Source of the DNA: Halomicrococcus gelatinilyticus
GTDB lineage: Archaea; Halobacteriota; Halobacteria; Halobacteriales; Haladaptataceae
Direction of reading: 5' to 3'
Length of the DNA: 64,000 bases
Assembly (NCBI GenBank): GCA_024227995.1
Contig: CP100467.1
Span: 62,001 to 126,000, forward strand
The notes below the pieces were generated by a model. The model was not told where the DNA came from. It searched no databases and saw only the letters and a list, made by a program, of their open reading frames with translations. Below are positions 1 through 7,751 of this stretch, one piece after another. The position numbers and the translations under genes were made by a program. Each line of letters starts with the position of its first letter. Position 1 is the stretch's first letter.

Positions 1-618
1 GTAGATCCGGACCCAGTCGCCGACCGTCGCCGTCTCACCGATGACGACGCCCGTGCCGTGGTCGACGAAGAAGTACTCGCCGATCTCCGCGCCCGGGTGG
101 ATGTCGATCCCCGTCTCGGTCTTCGCGTACTCGGTGAGTTCCCGGGCGTACTCCGCGCCACCGGCCTCGTAGAGGGTGTGCGCGAACCGCTGGATCATGA
201 TCGCCAGCACGCCGGGGTACGACCGGACGACCTCCGTGTAGCTCTTCGCCGCCGGGTCGCCGTTGTACGCGGCCTGGACGTCCTTCTTGTGCGTGTGCCG
301 GAGCGCCGGTAGCTGGTCCAGGACGCCGTCGACCAGCTCCGCGACGGCAACCTCGTCGCCGTCCGAGTAGGCCGTCACGCCGGAGAACACCAGCGCACCC
401 AGGTCGGTCAACCGCGCTCGCGTCGCCTCCGGGTCCCGTACCAGCGGGTGAGCGTTCCAGTACTTGGGGAACAGGAGCTGTTTGAGGAGTTCGATCTCCT
501 CGCACAGGTGGTCCCGCCGCGGGAAGGTCGTCGACGGCGACGTCAGGAACGGCGCTTCGTCCCGCTCGTAAGATTCGTGGAGTTCCCGATGCGCGTCGCC
601 AGTGTACTCGTACTCCAT
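1..618 (-). CDS. cysE: Serine O-acetyltransferase, 3' end cut by window edge
   Basis: Acetylates serine with acetyl-CoA, the first step of cysteine synthesis in the cytoplasm. The first 206 residues are visible from an ATG at 618, and the frame stays open to base 1. The N-terminal half is helical. A left-handed beta-helix hexapeptide region begins near residue 170 with GIDIHPGAEIG (170-180), followed by DHGTGVVIGETA (186-197). This is the signature of the short EpsC/CysE-type enzymes. His174 and His187 are the expected active-site histidines of this motif, and the DPAA motif at 121-124 fits the catalytic aspartate. The missing C-terminus should hold the remaining hexapeptide turns. No cysK partner is visible on this side of the gene. 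Confidence 0.9.
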   Translation of the reverse strand, partial: MEYEYTGDAHRELHESYERDEAPFLTSPSTTFPRRDHLCEEIELLKQLLFPKYWNAHPLVRDPEATRARLTDLGALVFSGVTAYSDGDEVAVAELVDGVLDQLPALRHTHKKDVQAAYNGDPAAKSYTEVVRSYPGVLAIMIQRFAHTLYEAGGAEYARELTEYAKTETGIDIHPGAEIGEYFFVDHGTGVVIGETATVGDWVRIY

Positions 619-957
619 CACTCTCCCTTCGGGCTCGACGCACAAAGATATTTGAATCGCCGAACCCGTCCCGCGTCGGGAGCACCGTCGGGATCGCCGG
701 GCGCGACGTGTCCGTTCGTCCCCCGCGACTGCGGACTTACGCCCTCGTCCGTCGCACGATGACCCGCACGTCTGACGTCACCATCACGACGACGGACGGG
801 CGGGGCGTGACCGAGTCCGTCGGCGTCGTCTCCGGCGAGGCGGTGAAGACGGAGAGTCGGTAACGCCATCCAGCGCGACAACCTCGTTCCACCGGTGCCG
901 AGATCCTGTCGACGACCGGTGTAGCGACGTGACGACGGGGAGAGCGTCGCGGACTGG
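619..957. other. Intergenic stretch
   Basis: Holds only the possible UPF0145 remnant at 759-863. The sequence just upstream of cysE includes AAAGATATTTGAA around 643-656, which could serve as the cysE promoter element on the minus strand. Nothing else is recognisable. Confidence 0.4.
759..863 (+). pseudogene. Possible N-terminal remnant of a UPF0145 (YbjQ-like) protein
   Basis: A 34-codon open frame from ATG to TAA. Its start resembles the conserved N-terminus of UPF0145/YbjQ heavy-metal-binding proteins: a threonine-rich first strand followed by GVVSGEAV at 22-29. A full family member is about 100 residues and continues with a GANVFRD-like segment. Here the similarity stops after residue 29 and the frame ends at 34, and I could not find the rest in either other forward frame. 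I read it as a decayed gene left between cysE and the membrane protein. It could also be chance coding-like sequence. Confidence 0.4.
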
Positions 958-1407
958 TCACTCGCCCGAGGGCGGTGCGTATCGATGGACGATGCGTTTG
1001 AGCGCGTACTCGCTCCCGCCGAGGAGGGAGACGAGGAGGAGGGGAACGACCCAGAACAGCAGCAGGAAGGACAGGGCAGGGGGACCGGCGTGGAGGGCGG
1101 CTCCAGCTTCGTGCGCGCTCGCGATCCGATTCCACGTCGAGACGACCGCGACGGCGTACGTTCCAGCGACGGCGACGACCGGCGACACGATGCGACGCCG
1201 AACGAAGAGGTGGATCGGGATCGCCGCGAGCAGGAACGTTCCGACGGCGTACCAGGCAAGCCCCCAGACCGGGGTTCGATTGTAGCCGTACGCCGGGAAC
1301 ACGACCACGTACAGCAGGAGGGTGACGAGCGACAGGGCGAGTCCGCCGAGGACGGCGAACCGATTCGTTTCGTCCCATGCGGACGCTGGAACCATACCAG
1401 CCAACAC
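958..1407 (-). CDS. Hypothetical four-helix membrane protein
   Basis: A 149-residue protein not assigned to a family. Four hydrophobic segments are visible near residues 17-37, 47-68, 73-91 and 108-128, with charged loops (FVRRR after the second helix). The C-terminus ends in a short cytoplasmic-looking KRIVHRYAPPSGE tail. Codon use is typical of the neighbourhood. The start at 1407 gives a short polar leader before the first helix; an internal ATG at residue 5 is an alternative. It is separated from its neighbours by more than 200 bases on each side, so it is probably transcribed alone. Confidence 0.6.
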   Translation of the reverse strand: MLAGMVPASAWDETNRFAVLGGLALSLVTLLLYVVVFPAYGYNRTPVWGLAWYAVGTFLLAAIPIHLFVRRRIVSPVVAVAGTYAVAVVSTWNRIASAHEAGAALHAGPPALSFLLLFWVVPLLLVSLLGGSEYALKRIVHRYAPPSGE

Positions 1408-1634
1408 TATCCAGTACCCGATAACGTTTGGGTCGGGCCGGACGAAGATTCGACCGTAACCGACGACTGCGTGGTTGTATCGAGCGCGCCGCTCTCGTCA
1501 GTGGACGGTTCGATGTCCGTCGTCCACCGCTGTCGACGAGCACGTTTCGGCCCAGCCACGGGGCCGTCGCTTACAGGCTACCGCCTGGTCGTACTCACCC
1601 AACACGACCGGTACGCGTCTCCACCGGGAGCCGG

Positions 1635-2354
1635 TTAGATGAACTCGGAGTTCTGGGGTCCGTTCGTGACGTGGACCTCGAACGGCTGGGTGCTGACGTC
1701 GTCCTGTTCGACGAGGTGCCAGTAGGTCTCGGCCATCTCGTCGGGATCGAGGAACGTCTCGTCGTCGCGGTCGGAGAACCGGTCACGGACGCCCGGCGTG
1801 TCGATCTGGCCGTCGATGACGACGTGCGCAACGTGGATTCCCTCGGGGCCGAACTCCTGGGCCATGTCCATCGCCATCCCGCGGGCGGCGAACTTCGCAG
1901 CGGTGAAGCCGATCGCTCCCCCGAGGCTCCGCACCGCAGAGGTCGCACCGGTGAAGATGACCGTCCCGCCATCGGTCTCTAGCATGTCTTCGACGGCCTC
2001 TTGCGAGCAGACGAATGCGCCGCGGCCGTTGACCGCCCACGCCTGTTCGAACTCCTCGACACTAGCGTCCATGAGCCCCTTCCAGGAGGCAGCACTCGCG
2101 TGGTTCACGAGCACGTCGACCGGACCGAACGCCTCGCGGGCGGCGTCGAATCCAGCCCGGATCTGATCGACGTCGGTGACGTCAGTCTGGACGGCAAGGC
2201 CTTCGCCGGGATCCGGAAGGTCGTCCGCGAGCTCCTCGATGTAGTCCGTCGACCGGGCGAACAGTGCGACCTGGCATCCCTCGGCTGCGAACGTTCGCGC
2301 CACCGACTCGCCAAGTCCTGGACCGACGCCTGCGATGACTGCTGTGCGAGTCAT
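1635..2354 (-). CDS. SDR-family protein with Phe in place of the catalytic Tyr
   Basis: A 239-residue Rossmann-fold protein of the short-chain dehydrogenase/reductase superfamily. The nucleotide-binding glycine motif is AGVGPGLG (8-15), the usual NNAG is NHAS (84-87), and the active-site serine is Ser139. The catalytic YxxxK reads FTAAK (150-154), so Lys154 is kept but the tyrosine is Phe150. From established knowledge, one recognised subgroup of classical-like SDRs has this Phe. Oxidoreductase activity by the standard mechanism is therefore doubtful and the substrate is unknown. The start at 2354 places the glycine motif at the usual distance; a longer frame to 2405 adds an unlikely leader. 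A TATA-like ACTATTTGG lies just upstream on the minus strand. Confidence 0.85.
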   Translation of the reverse strand: MTRTAVIAGVGPGLGESVARTFAAEGCQVALFARSTDYIEELADDLPDPGEGLAVQTDVTDVDQIRAGFDAAREAFGPVDVLVNHASAASWKGLMDASVEEFEQAWAVNGRGAFVCSQEAVEDMLETDGGTVIFTGATSAVRSLGGAIGFTAAKFAARGMAMDMAQEFGPEGIHVAHVVIDGQIDTPGVRDRFSDRDDETFLDPDEMAETYWHLVEQDDVSTQPFEVHVTNGPQNSEFI

Positions 2355-2677
2355 ACGCTCCACACTACTCGTATCGTCCAAATAGTGGTTACTGCCATCT
2401 GGCAAGTACCGAGGTCCGGTACAGTAGCTCGCCGGAGCGACGTTTCGCGCAGGAGGGTTCGAAGATGCCAGCAGTTCGAACGATTCAGGGCCGATAAGAC
2501 GAGTCCAGAATCACCGGAAGTGGAGCGAGGTGGAATCGAGCGACCGTGGTGAACCGACGTACGGCACGGTATGTCACCGTTTCACGGCTCGCTTGACGCT
2601 GGGGACGACACGTTTCAGCGCGATATTTCGGAGCTCACGCCCGGAACTCACGAAACCTCGCTCGTGAGCGCACGGAG
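2355..2677. other. Intergenic stretch between SDR and deaminase
   Basis: No convincing gene on either strand. It carries the leftward SDR promoter near 2380-2392 and the 3' end of the leftward deaminase transcript. No repeat or stable hairpin stood out. Confidence 0.4.
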
Positions 2678-3142
2678 TCACCAGTCGAATTCCTCGTGGA
2701 TCTGCCGACCCTCGTCGTTCAGAACGGGTCCGACGACGTCGGTGACGCCAGCGAGGATCTCTGCCGATCGGACCGACGGCTCGTTGTCCGTGAATTCCGC
2801 GATCTCGTCGCTGCCGACGCTGTAGACGACGCGGTCGAATCCGGCCCTGGCCATCCCCCCGGCGCACATCGGACACGGCTCCGTGCTCGTGTACATCACC
2901 GTCTCGGCACGTTCGTCCGCGTCGAGTTCTCGACACGCACGGTACGCGAGGTGGAGTTCGGGATGGCGCCGGATGTCGTCCTCCGTGACCACACGGTTCG
3001 AGTCGGTCATCACGACGGTGTCGTCGCGGACGAGCACGCTGCCGAACGGCTCGTCGCCACGGGCGGCGGCCTCACGCGCGAGGTCAAAGGCCCTGCGCAG
3101 ATGCGAGTCGTGGTCGAAACCGTCGACGTTCGTGCCAGTCAC
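2678..3142 (-). CDS. Nucleoside/guanine deaminase family protein
   Basis: A 154-residue zinc-dependent deaminase of the cytidine/deoxycytidylate deaminase superfamily, closest in layout to guanine deaminases and tRNA adenosine deaminase-like proteins. The zinc site is HPE (60-62, His ligand and Glu60-62 proton shuttle) and PCPMC (89-93, two Cys ligands). The EPFGSVLVRDD segment at 31-41 is also typical. I chose the GTG start at 3142 because it gives a normal-length N-terminus; the longer frame to 3283 has an atypical composition. The exact substrate base cannot be fixed from the sequence. It probably acts in purine salvage or degradation in the cytoplasm. Confidence 0.85.
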   Translation of the reverse strand: MTGTNVDGFDHDSHLRRAFDLAREAAARGDEPFGSVLVRDDTVVMTDSNRVVTEDDIRRHPELHLAYRACRELDADERAETVMYTSTEPCPMCAGGMARAGFDRVVYSVGSDEIAEFTDNEPSVRSAEILAGVTDVVGPVLNDEGRQIHEEFDW

Positions 3143-3340
3143 GTCCGTATGCTGGTCCGGGCGAGCAGATAAGTTTCCGGGACCGACGAGTGGCAGTGTA
3201 CTCCGGAGAAAATCGAGCGAAGGTCGTTGTCGAACACCGGAGAAGGAGACGACAGGAGCGAACGTACGCCCCGGAAGGGACATCGAGGTCGCGAAGATGG
3301 CGGCGACCGTCGACCGCTACGCCAAGGGTATCCCGGCGAA

Positions 3341-4633
3341 CTAGTCCTGCGGAACGCCCCCGGAGGGTTGCTCCGTCGCAGGTGCCGGTGGCTCGTGTGT
3401 CCCGAACTCCGGATGCGTCTCTTCCATCCAGACGTACACGACCGCCCCGGAGACGAACATCAGGATCGCGGTCATGTAGAAGGCGGCCTCGGCGTTCACG
3501 AACTCCATCGAGAGACCGATCAGGATCGCGCCGACGCCGTAGCCGGCGTCACGCCACATCCGGTAGACGCCCATCCCGGCCGCACGCCAGGTCGGATGCG
3601 CCGCGTCGCCCGGAACCGTCATCAGGTTCGGGTAGAGCAACGCCATCCCGAGCCCGGACACGCCCGCGAGCAGGGCCCACGGGAGATACCCCTCGACGAG
3701 CACCATCCCGAGGATGCCTGCACCGGCGAGGAACATCCCGGCGACGACGGGCGGCCGGCGACCGATCCGGTCCGCGAGTCCGCCAGTCGCGATCTGGAGG
3801 AAGTACATCGCGCTGTGGACGCCGACGACGAACCCGGCGGCTGCGATTCCGATGCCCTCGCTCGTGAGATACAGCGGGACGGCGAGCCAGAACAGCGTGT
3901 CGACGAACTTCTCGACGTGACCAGCCTGTGCCGCGGCGAACAGCGTCTTGTCGCCGTAGGTCGCCCGCTTCACCACCTCCCCGAACGGGAGGTTCGCGTC
4001 GTGGTGGTCGTCGTCGTCGACCTCCACCTCCGCGTACTGGACGGTCTCCTCGATCAGGAAGATGGAGATGAGGAACGCCAGCACGACCACGACGGCGAGG
4101 AAGTAGAACGGTTCAGGGCGGAGATTCGTCCGGGCTGCGATGATACCCGTGATCCAGGCACCGGCGGCGACGCCGGTGTAGCCGAACGCCTCGTCGATGC
4201 CGACGGCTAACCCTCGCTGGTCGGGGCCCGCGAGGTCGATCTTTGCGTTGATGGCCATGCTCCACGTCAGCGCCTGATTGATGCCGAGCAGGACGTTCCC
4301 GACGGTGATCCAGCCCCAGCTCGGCGCGAAGATGAGGATGACCGGGAGCGGGAGCGCGGTCGCCCAGCCAGCGATCAGGACGGGCTTGCGACCGTACTCA
4401 CCGCCCCACTTGCCGGCGTAGAGGTTGAGCAGCGCCTTGACGAAGCCGAACGAGACGACGAACGACCCGATGACGAACAGCGACGCCACGTCGAGGACGT
4501 CCCGGCCAAGCACGGGCACGACGGCGCGCTCGGACCCGATGGTCAACCCGGTAGCGAACACCAGCAGGATGTGTAGCGAGAACTGTCCGACGTGCTCGCG
4601 GATGCCCTGTTCCAGTTCAGTGTCCGTACTCAT
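3341..4633 (-). CDS. Major facilitator superfamily transporter
   Basis: A 430-residue MFS permease with about twelve hydrophobic helices and the characteristic loop motifs: GKWGGEYGRKPV (74-85) between helices 2 and 3, and GGLADRIGRRP in the second half. The central cytoplasmic loop between the two six-helix bundles carries an unusual acidic, histidine-bearing run, DDDDHHD (206-212). The substrate is unknown. The gene is divergent from the cysteine-rich HTH_10 regulator at 4803, which suggests it is that regulator's target. The AT-rich element GATTAATAGAATATAGG near 4732-4748 lies between them. Confidence 0.85.
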   Translation of the reverse strand: MSTDTELEQGIREHVGQFSLHILLVFATGLTIGSERAVVPVLGRDVLDVASLFVIGSFVVSFGFVKALLNLYAGKWGGEYGRKPVLIAGWATALPLPVILIFAPSWGWITVGNVLLGINQALTWSMAINAKIDLAGPDQRGLAVGIDEAFGYTGVAAGAWITGIIAARTNLRPEPFYFLAVVVVLAFLISIFLIEETVQYAEVEVDDDDHHDANLPFGEVVKRATYGDKTLFAAAQAGHVEKFVDTLFWLAVPLYLTSEGIGIAAAGFVVGVHSAMYFLQIATGGLADRIGRRPPVVAGMFLAGAGILGMVLVEGYLPWALLAGVSGLGMALLYPNLMTVPGDAAHPTWRAAGMGVYRMWRDAGYGVGAILIGLSMEFVNAEAAFYMTAILMFVSGAVVYVWMEETHPEFGTHEPPAPATEQPSGGVPQD

Positions 4634-4802
4634 AGGTGAGTATCGAGTACGAGCAGGTCGTCTTCGTCGTCCTGTAATCTATCACCGGAGTCCACTGGGC
4701 TCATCTCCGACATCAGTGTTCAGTCATAGGGAGATTAATAGAATATAGGTGCTGCCGGACATGACCGGCACGGTTAACCCACGCTAGCCCGTCGTTCCGC
4801 AT
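4634..4802. promoter_or_regulatory. Divergent promoter region, MFS transporter / HTH_10 regulator
   Basis: A 169-base divergent intergenic region. An AT-rich block at about 4732-4748 could be the leftward TATA element. The GGTTAA at about 4773-4778 sits roughly 27 bases upstream of the regulator ATG, which fits a nearly leaderless rightward transcript. Neither has been mapped; this is by inspection. Confidence 0.4.
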
Positions 4803-5537
4803 ATGAGCCTGTACGAGGCCTCCTTCCGGGTCAAACACGAGTGTCCCTACCGGGAGATCTCGGAGCACTACCCGGATCTCACGATCCGTGAATGGTACCT
4901 GAGCGACTGCCAGGTGGTCGAGATTACGGCCCCGGGGTCGCCGACCGACGAGCTACTCGACCAGATAGACCAGCTTGGAACGATCCTGCACCGGTCCGTC
5001 GACGATTCCGGGCTCCACGTCGTCACGCAGTCCTGTCTCTGCTCGCTGGAAGACTCCATCATCGACCGCTTCGAAGAGTACAACTGCCTGTACCAGCCGC
5101 CGACGGTCCACCGCCAGGGGTGGGAGCACTACACGGTCATCGCGTTCGACGAGGACGACGTCCGGAAACTCCTCCACGACCTGGAGACCGACCGTGACGT
5201 CGAGGTCCTCTCGAAGACGACGATCACGGAACAGCAGATTCCCCACAGCATGCTGGCACCGGTCGATCAGCTGTTCGAGGACGTGACCGAGCGCCAGATG
5301 GCGGCGCTTCGACTGGCGCTGGAGAGCGGCTACTACGAACAGCCGCGGAAGACGTCGCTCCGGGAGCTGGCCGAAATGACCGCCGTCGCTCGCTCGACGT
5401 ACGAAGAACACCTCCGGAAGGCCGAGAACAAACTCCTCACGAACGCGGGTCAGTTCTTGCGGCTGGTCACCGCGACGTCGACGGCAGACCCATTAGGGGT
5501 AGAAGAGACTCGGCGGGCCGAGCAGGTAGCCGACTGA
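4803..5537 (+). CDS. HTH_10 (bacterio-opsin activator type) regulator with N-terminal cysteine cluster
   Basis: A 244-residue transcription factor. The C-terminal HTH_10 domain spans about residues 158-215: it opens with DVTERQ, and GYYEQPR and ARSTYEEHLRKAE follow. The N-terminal sensor region holds five cysteines at 14, 36, 78, 80 and 95, arranged as C-X21-C-X41-C-X-C-X14-C. From established knowledge, haloarchaeal redox regulators such as NarO and DmsR combine HTH_10 with an N-terminal cysteine-rich motif. This protein may therefore sense redox state, oxygen or a metal, but the spacing differs and the signal is inference. The divergent MFS gene is the obvious candidate target. Confidence 0.85.
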   Translation: MSLYEASFRVKHECPYREISEHYPDLTIREWYLSDCQVVEITAPGSPTDELLDQIDQLGTILHRSVDDSGLHVVTQSCLCSLEDSIIDRFEEYNCLYQPPTVHRQGWEHYTVIAFDEDDVRKLLHDLETDRDVEVLSKTTITEQQIPHSMLAPVDQLFEDVTERQMAALRLALESGYYEQPRKTSLRELAEMTAVARSTYEEHLRKAENKLLTNAGQFLRLVTATSTADPLGVEETRRAEQVAD

Positions 5538-5768
5538 CCGACCACCAGCACTCCGAACGTGCGCCAGCCAGTCGACGGTGAGTACCGTCTCGGCGTTCTC
5601 GACGACTCGAAGGCAGTCTTCCATCGTCCCCCGGGACCCGAGGCCGCCTGCGTCGATGTCACGGGGATCGAGACACGTCCCAGCGAGGAGACGAACGACG
5701 AGCAGTGCCGATTGCGAATCGACCGTCCCGGTCGACCTGGATACAGGAGCCCGCGTCGCCAACAGCTG

Positions 5769-6542
5769 TTATATCGAAAGGAACGGAGCAACGAATCCGC
5801 TCAGTCCAATCACGGTCATGAGCACGCCAGCGACCAGGAAGACGAGGCCGCTACTCCGTCCCTCCTCTATGAGCGTGGCTTCGGACTTGTCCGAGAGGAT
5901 GAAGTCACCGTCGGGCGTCGACTCGTCGACCACGTACTCGCGGTTGTCCCAGCCCGCCTCGGTCTCCCTGGCGGTCCCGAGGAGGTAGACGTCCTCGCCG
6001 GGTTCGAGGGTGCCCTCCAGGTAGCGGCGGCGCTCGCCGGTGCTCAATGGGCCGATGTCGACGCCGTCCGGGAGGTCGAGTGCGGGTTCGTTCTCGACGT
6101 ACGAGCGGATCTCCTCGGGTGGCTCGTCGCCGGCTTCGACCTTCCACTCGGTCTGGTCGAGGTTCAGTCCGCCGTCTGCCGGAAGGTCGACCAGTACCTC
6201 GCCGGTGCCGTCGTCGACGAACATGGGTTCGGCCCGCTGGTCCTCGAAGATGGTCTGCCAGTTGCCCGGGCCGTTGCCGTCCGAGTGCAACTCCTTGACC
6301 TCGACGTGGACGGCCAACGCGTCCGTCCCGTCGATGGGCGACTGCTGCAGGGTCGCGTCCTCGGTCCCGCGGACGGTCCCCTTGACCTCGACCACCCCGG
6401 GTTCCAGGTCGCGGATCGCCGTCGTCTCGGTCTCTTCCATCCGGGTGCTTTCGGCGCGCTCCGTGCGACCCTTGTTCACCGTGACGAGCCCGACCGCCAC
6501 GAACACGATACTACTGAGCGAAATGACGAAGCTCTCGACCAT
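5769..6542 (-). CDS. GIDE-domain-like two-helix membrane protein
   Basis: A 257-residue protein with a membrane helix at each end (about 5-22 and 232-252) and a large soluble middle. The middle contains AIRDLEPGVVEVKGTV, DALAVHVEV and a late YLEGTLEPGEDVYLLGTA segment. This arrangement matches the haloarchaeal proteins related to the GIDE domain of membrane E3 ligases, although no RING finger is present. Its role is unknown; it is probably a membrane-stress or quality-control protein by analogy only. The start at 6542 gives a first helix immediately after MVES. Neighbouring genes give no functional hint. Confidence 0.7.
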   Translation of the reverse strand: MVESFVISLSSIVFVAVGLVTVNKGRTERAESTRMEETETTAIRDLEPGVVEVKGTVRGTEDATLQQSPIDGTDALAVHVEVKELHSDGNGPGNWQTIFEDQRAEPMFVDDGTGEVLVDLPADGGLNLDQTEWKVEAGDEPPEEIRSYVENEPALDLPDGVDIGPLSTGERRRYLEGTLEPGEDVYLLGTARETEAGWDNREYVVDESTPDGDFILSDKSEATLIEEGRSSGLVFLVAGVLMTVIGLSGFVAPFLSI

Positions 6543-6821
6543 TGATTTTGCTAACTAATGCTATATACTTGAAAACTTCGGGGCTGTTCATGCGGAGATA
6601 TTTCGGGTCCGATACCACCGCTGAACCACTACACCGAAGACGACAACTTCGCGTGCGGGGGCGACGACCGAGCGATGCGCCGTTCGAGAGGCCGGACGGT
6701 CTCGGGTCGACCACAGTGTGGGCCGCTCGGCTCTGCGCACCAGGATTCCCGGCCGGATGCAGGCGACCCGATACACATCGGCAGAACTCCTATGCGTTCC
6801 ACTGGTGGGTTGTACGGCGGT

Positions 6822-7643
6822 ATGGCATCGACACGCCGACTCGACGAGATGCGGCTCCCCGAGGTGGAAGCGTACCTCGACTCAGCGGACACCCCCACGG
6901 CGCTGGTGCCGCTCGGGACGACCGAACAGCACGGCCAGCACCTGGCGATGGGGACGGACGCGTACATCCCGACCGAGGTCTGCGAGCGGGTCGCCGAGGA
7001 CGTCGACGCGCTCGTGGGGCCGCCGATGAACTACGGCGCCTCGGACATGCACGCCGGCTACGATGGGATCACGTACGTCAACTACCGGACGCTGGCGACG
7101 GTGGTCCGCGACGTCGCCTACTCGCTGGCGGAGAGCGGGTTCACGGACGTCGTGTTCGTCTCGGGCCACCTCACGAACGACTACGCGGCGAAGGTCGGCG
7201 CGAACCAGGCGACCCACGACCTCCCCGACGACAACTACGTCTACGCGTTCCCGTACTGGGACGCGCTGAGCGGCGAGGACATGGCGGACTACCTCTCGTT
7301 CGAGGCCGGCTGGCACGCGAACGTCGGCGAGACCGCGGCGGTGATGGCCATCGACGAGGGGCTGGTGGACCTCGACGAGGTCGCGGTGGACGACCCGGAC
7401 ATGCCGGAGGACGTCGAGAACCCGGGCGCACTGCTCGACCCCCTGCTCATCGGGAAGGGGTCGTTCTACCGCGTGAGCGAGTCCGGCGTGTGGGGCGACC
7501 CCGGCGAGGCGACCGCGGAGCGCGGCGAGGAGTACTTCGACACCATCACCCACGCCGTCGCGGAACTCATCAACACGTTCCAGGACGTCCGCGACGACAT
7601 CTACGAGCGCGAACGGCCGTCGCGCGCCCAGGAAGAGTGGTGA
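6822..7643 (+). CDS. Creatininase-family metalloamidohydrolase
   Basis: A 273-residue member of the creatinine amidohydrolase family. The metal ligands expected for the family are visible: Glu35 and His37 in TTEQHGQH, Asp46 in MGTD, His116 in SGHLTN (usually NGHGGN) and Glu170 in HANVGETA. The replacement of the NGHGGN glycines by LT is a visible deviation. Family members include creatininase, F420-pathway FAPy deformylase ArfB and mycofactocin MftE, so the substrate cannot be assigned. The start at 6822 was chosen because the frame upstream reads through low-quality sequence. The gene converges on the beta-galactosidase gene with about 108 bases between stop codons. Confidence 0.85.
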   Translation: MASTRRLDEMRLPEVEAYLDSADTPTALVPLGTTEQHGQHLAMGTDAYIPTEVCERVAEDVDALVGPPMNYGASDMHAGYDGITYVNYRTLATVVRDVAYSLAESGFTDVVFVSGHLTNDYAAKVGANQATHDLPDDNYVYAFPYWDALSGEDMADYLSFEAGWHANVGETAAVMAIDEGLVDLDEVAVDDPDMPEDVENPGALLDPLLIGKGSFYRVSESGVWGDPGEATAERGEEYFDTITHAVAELINTFQDVRDDIYERERPSRAQEEW

Positions 7644-7751
7644 AGACGGGGCTGGGCGGGTGTTACGGGGGAGTCAGTGGTGACGGAGAAGCCGACGCAA
7701 GTCGTCGACGCCTGGCATCGGTTCCGACGCGGATGAGTCGCCGGCCCCACC

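Noticed and set aside
5493-5762. 89-codon minus frame after the HTH_10 gene
   Set aside because: Overlaps the regulator gene, lacks a domain signature and has ambiguous codon bias; not convincing enough to list as a gene.
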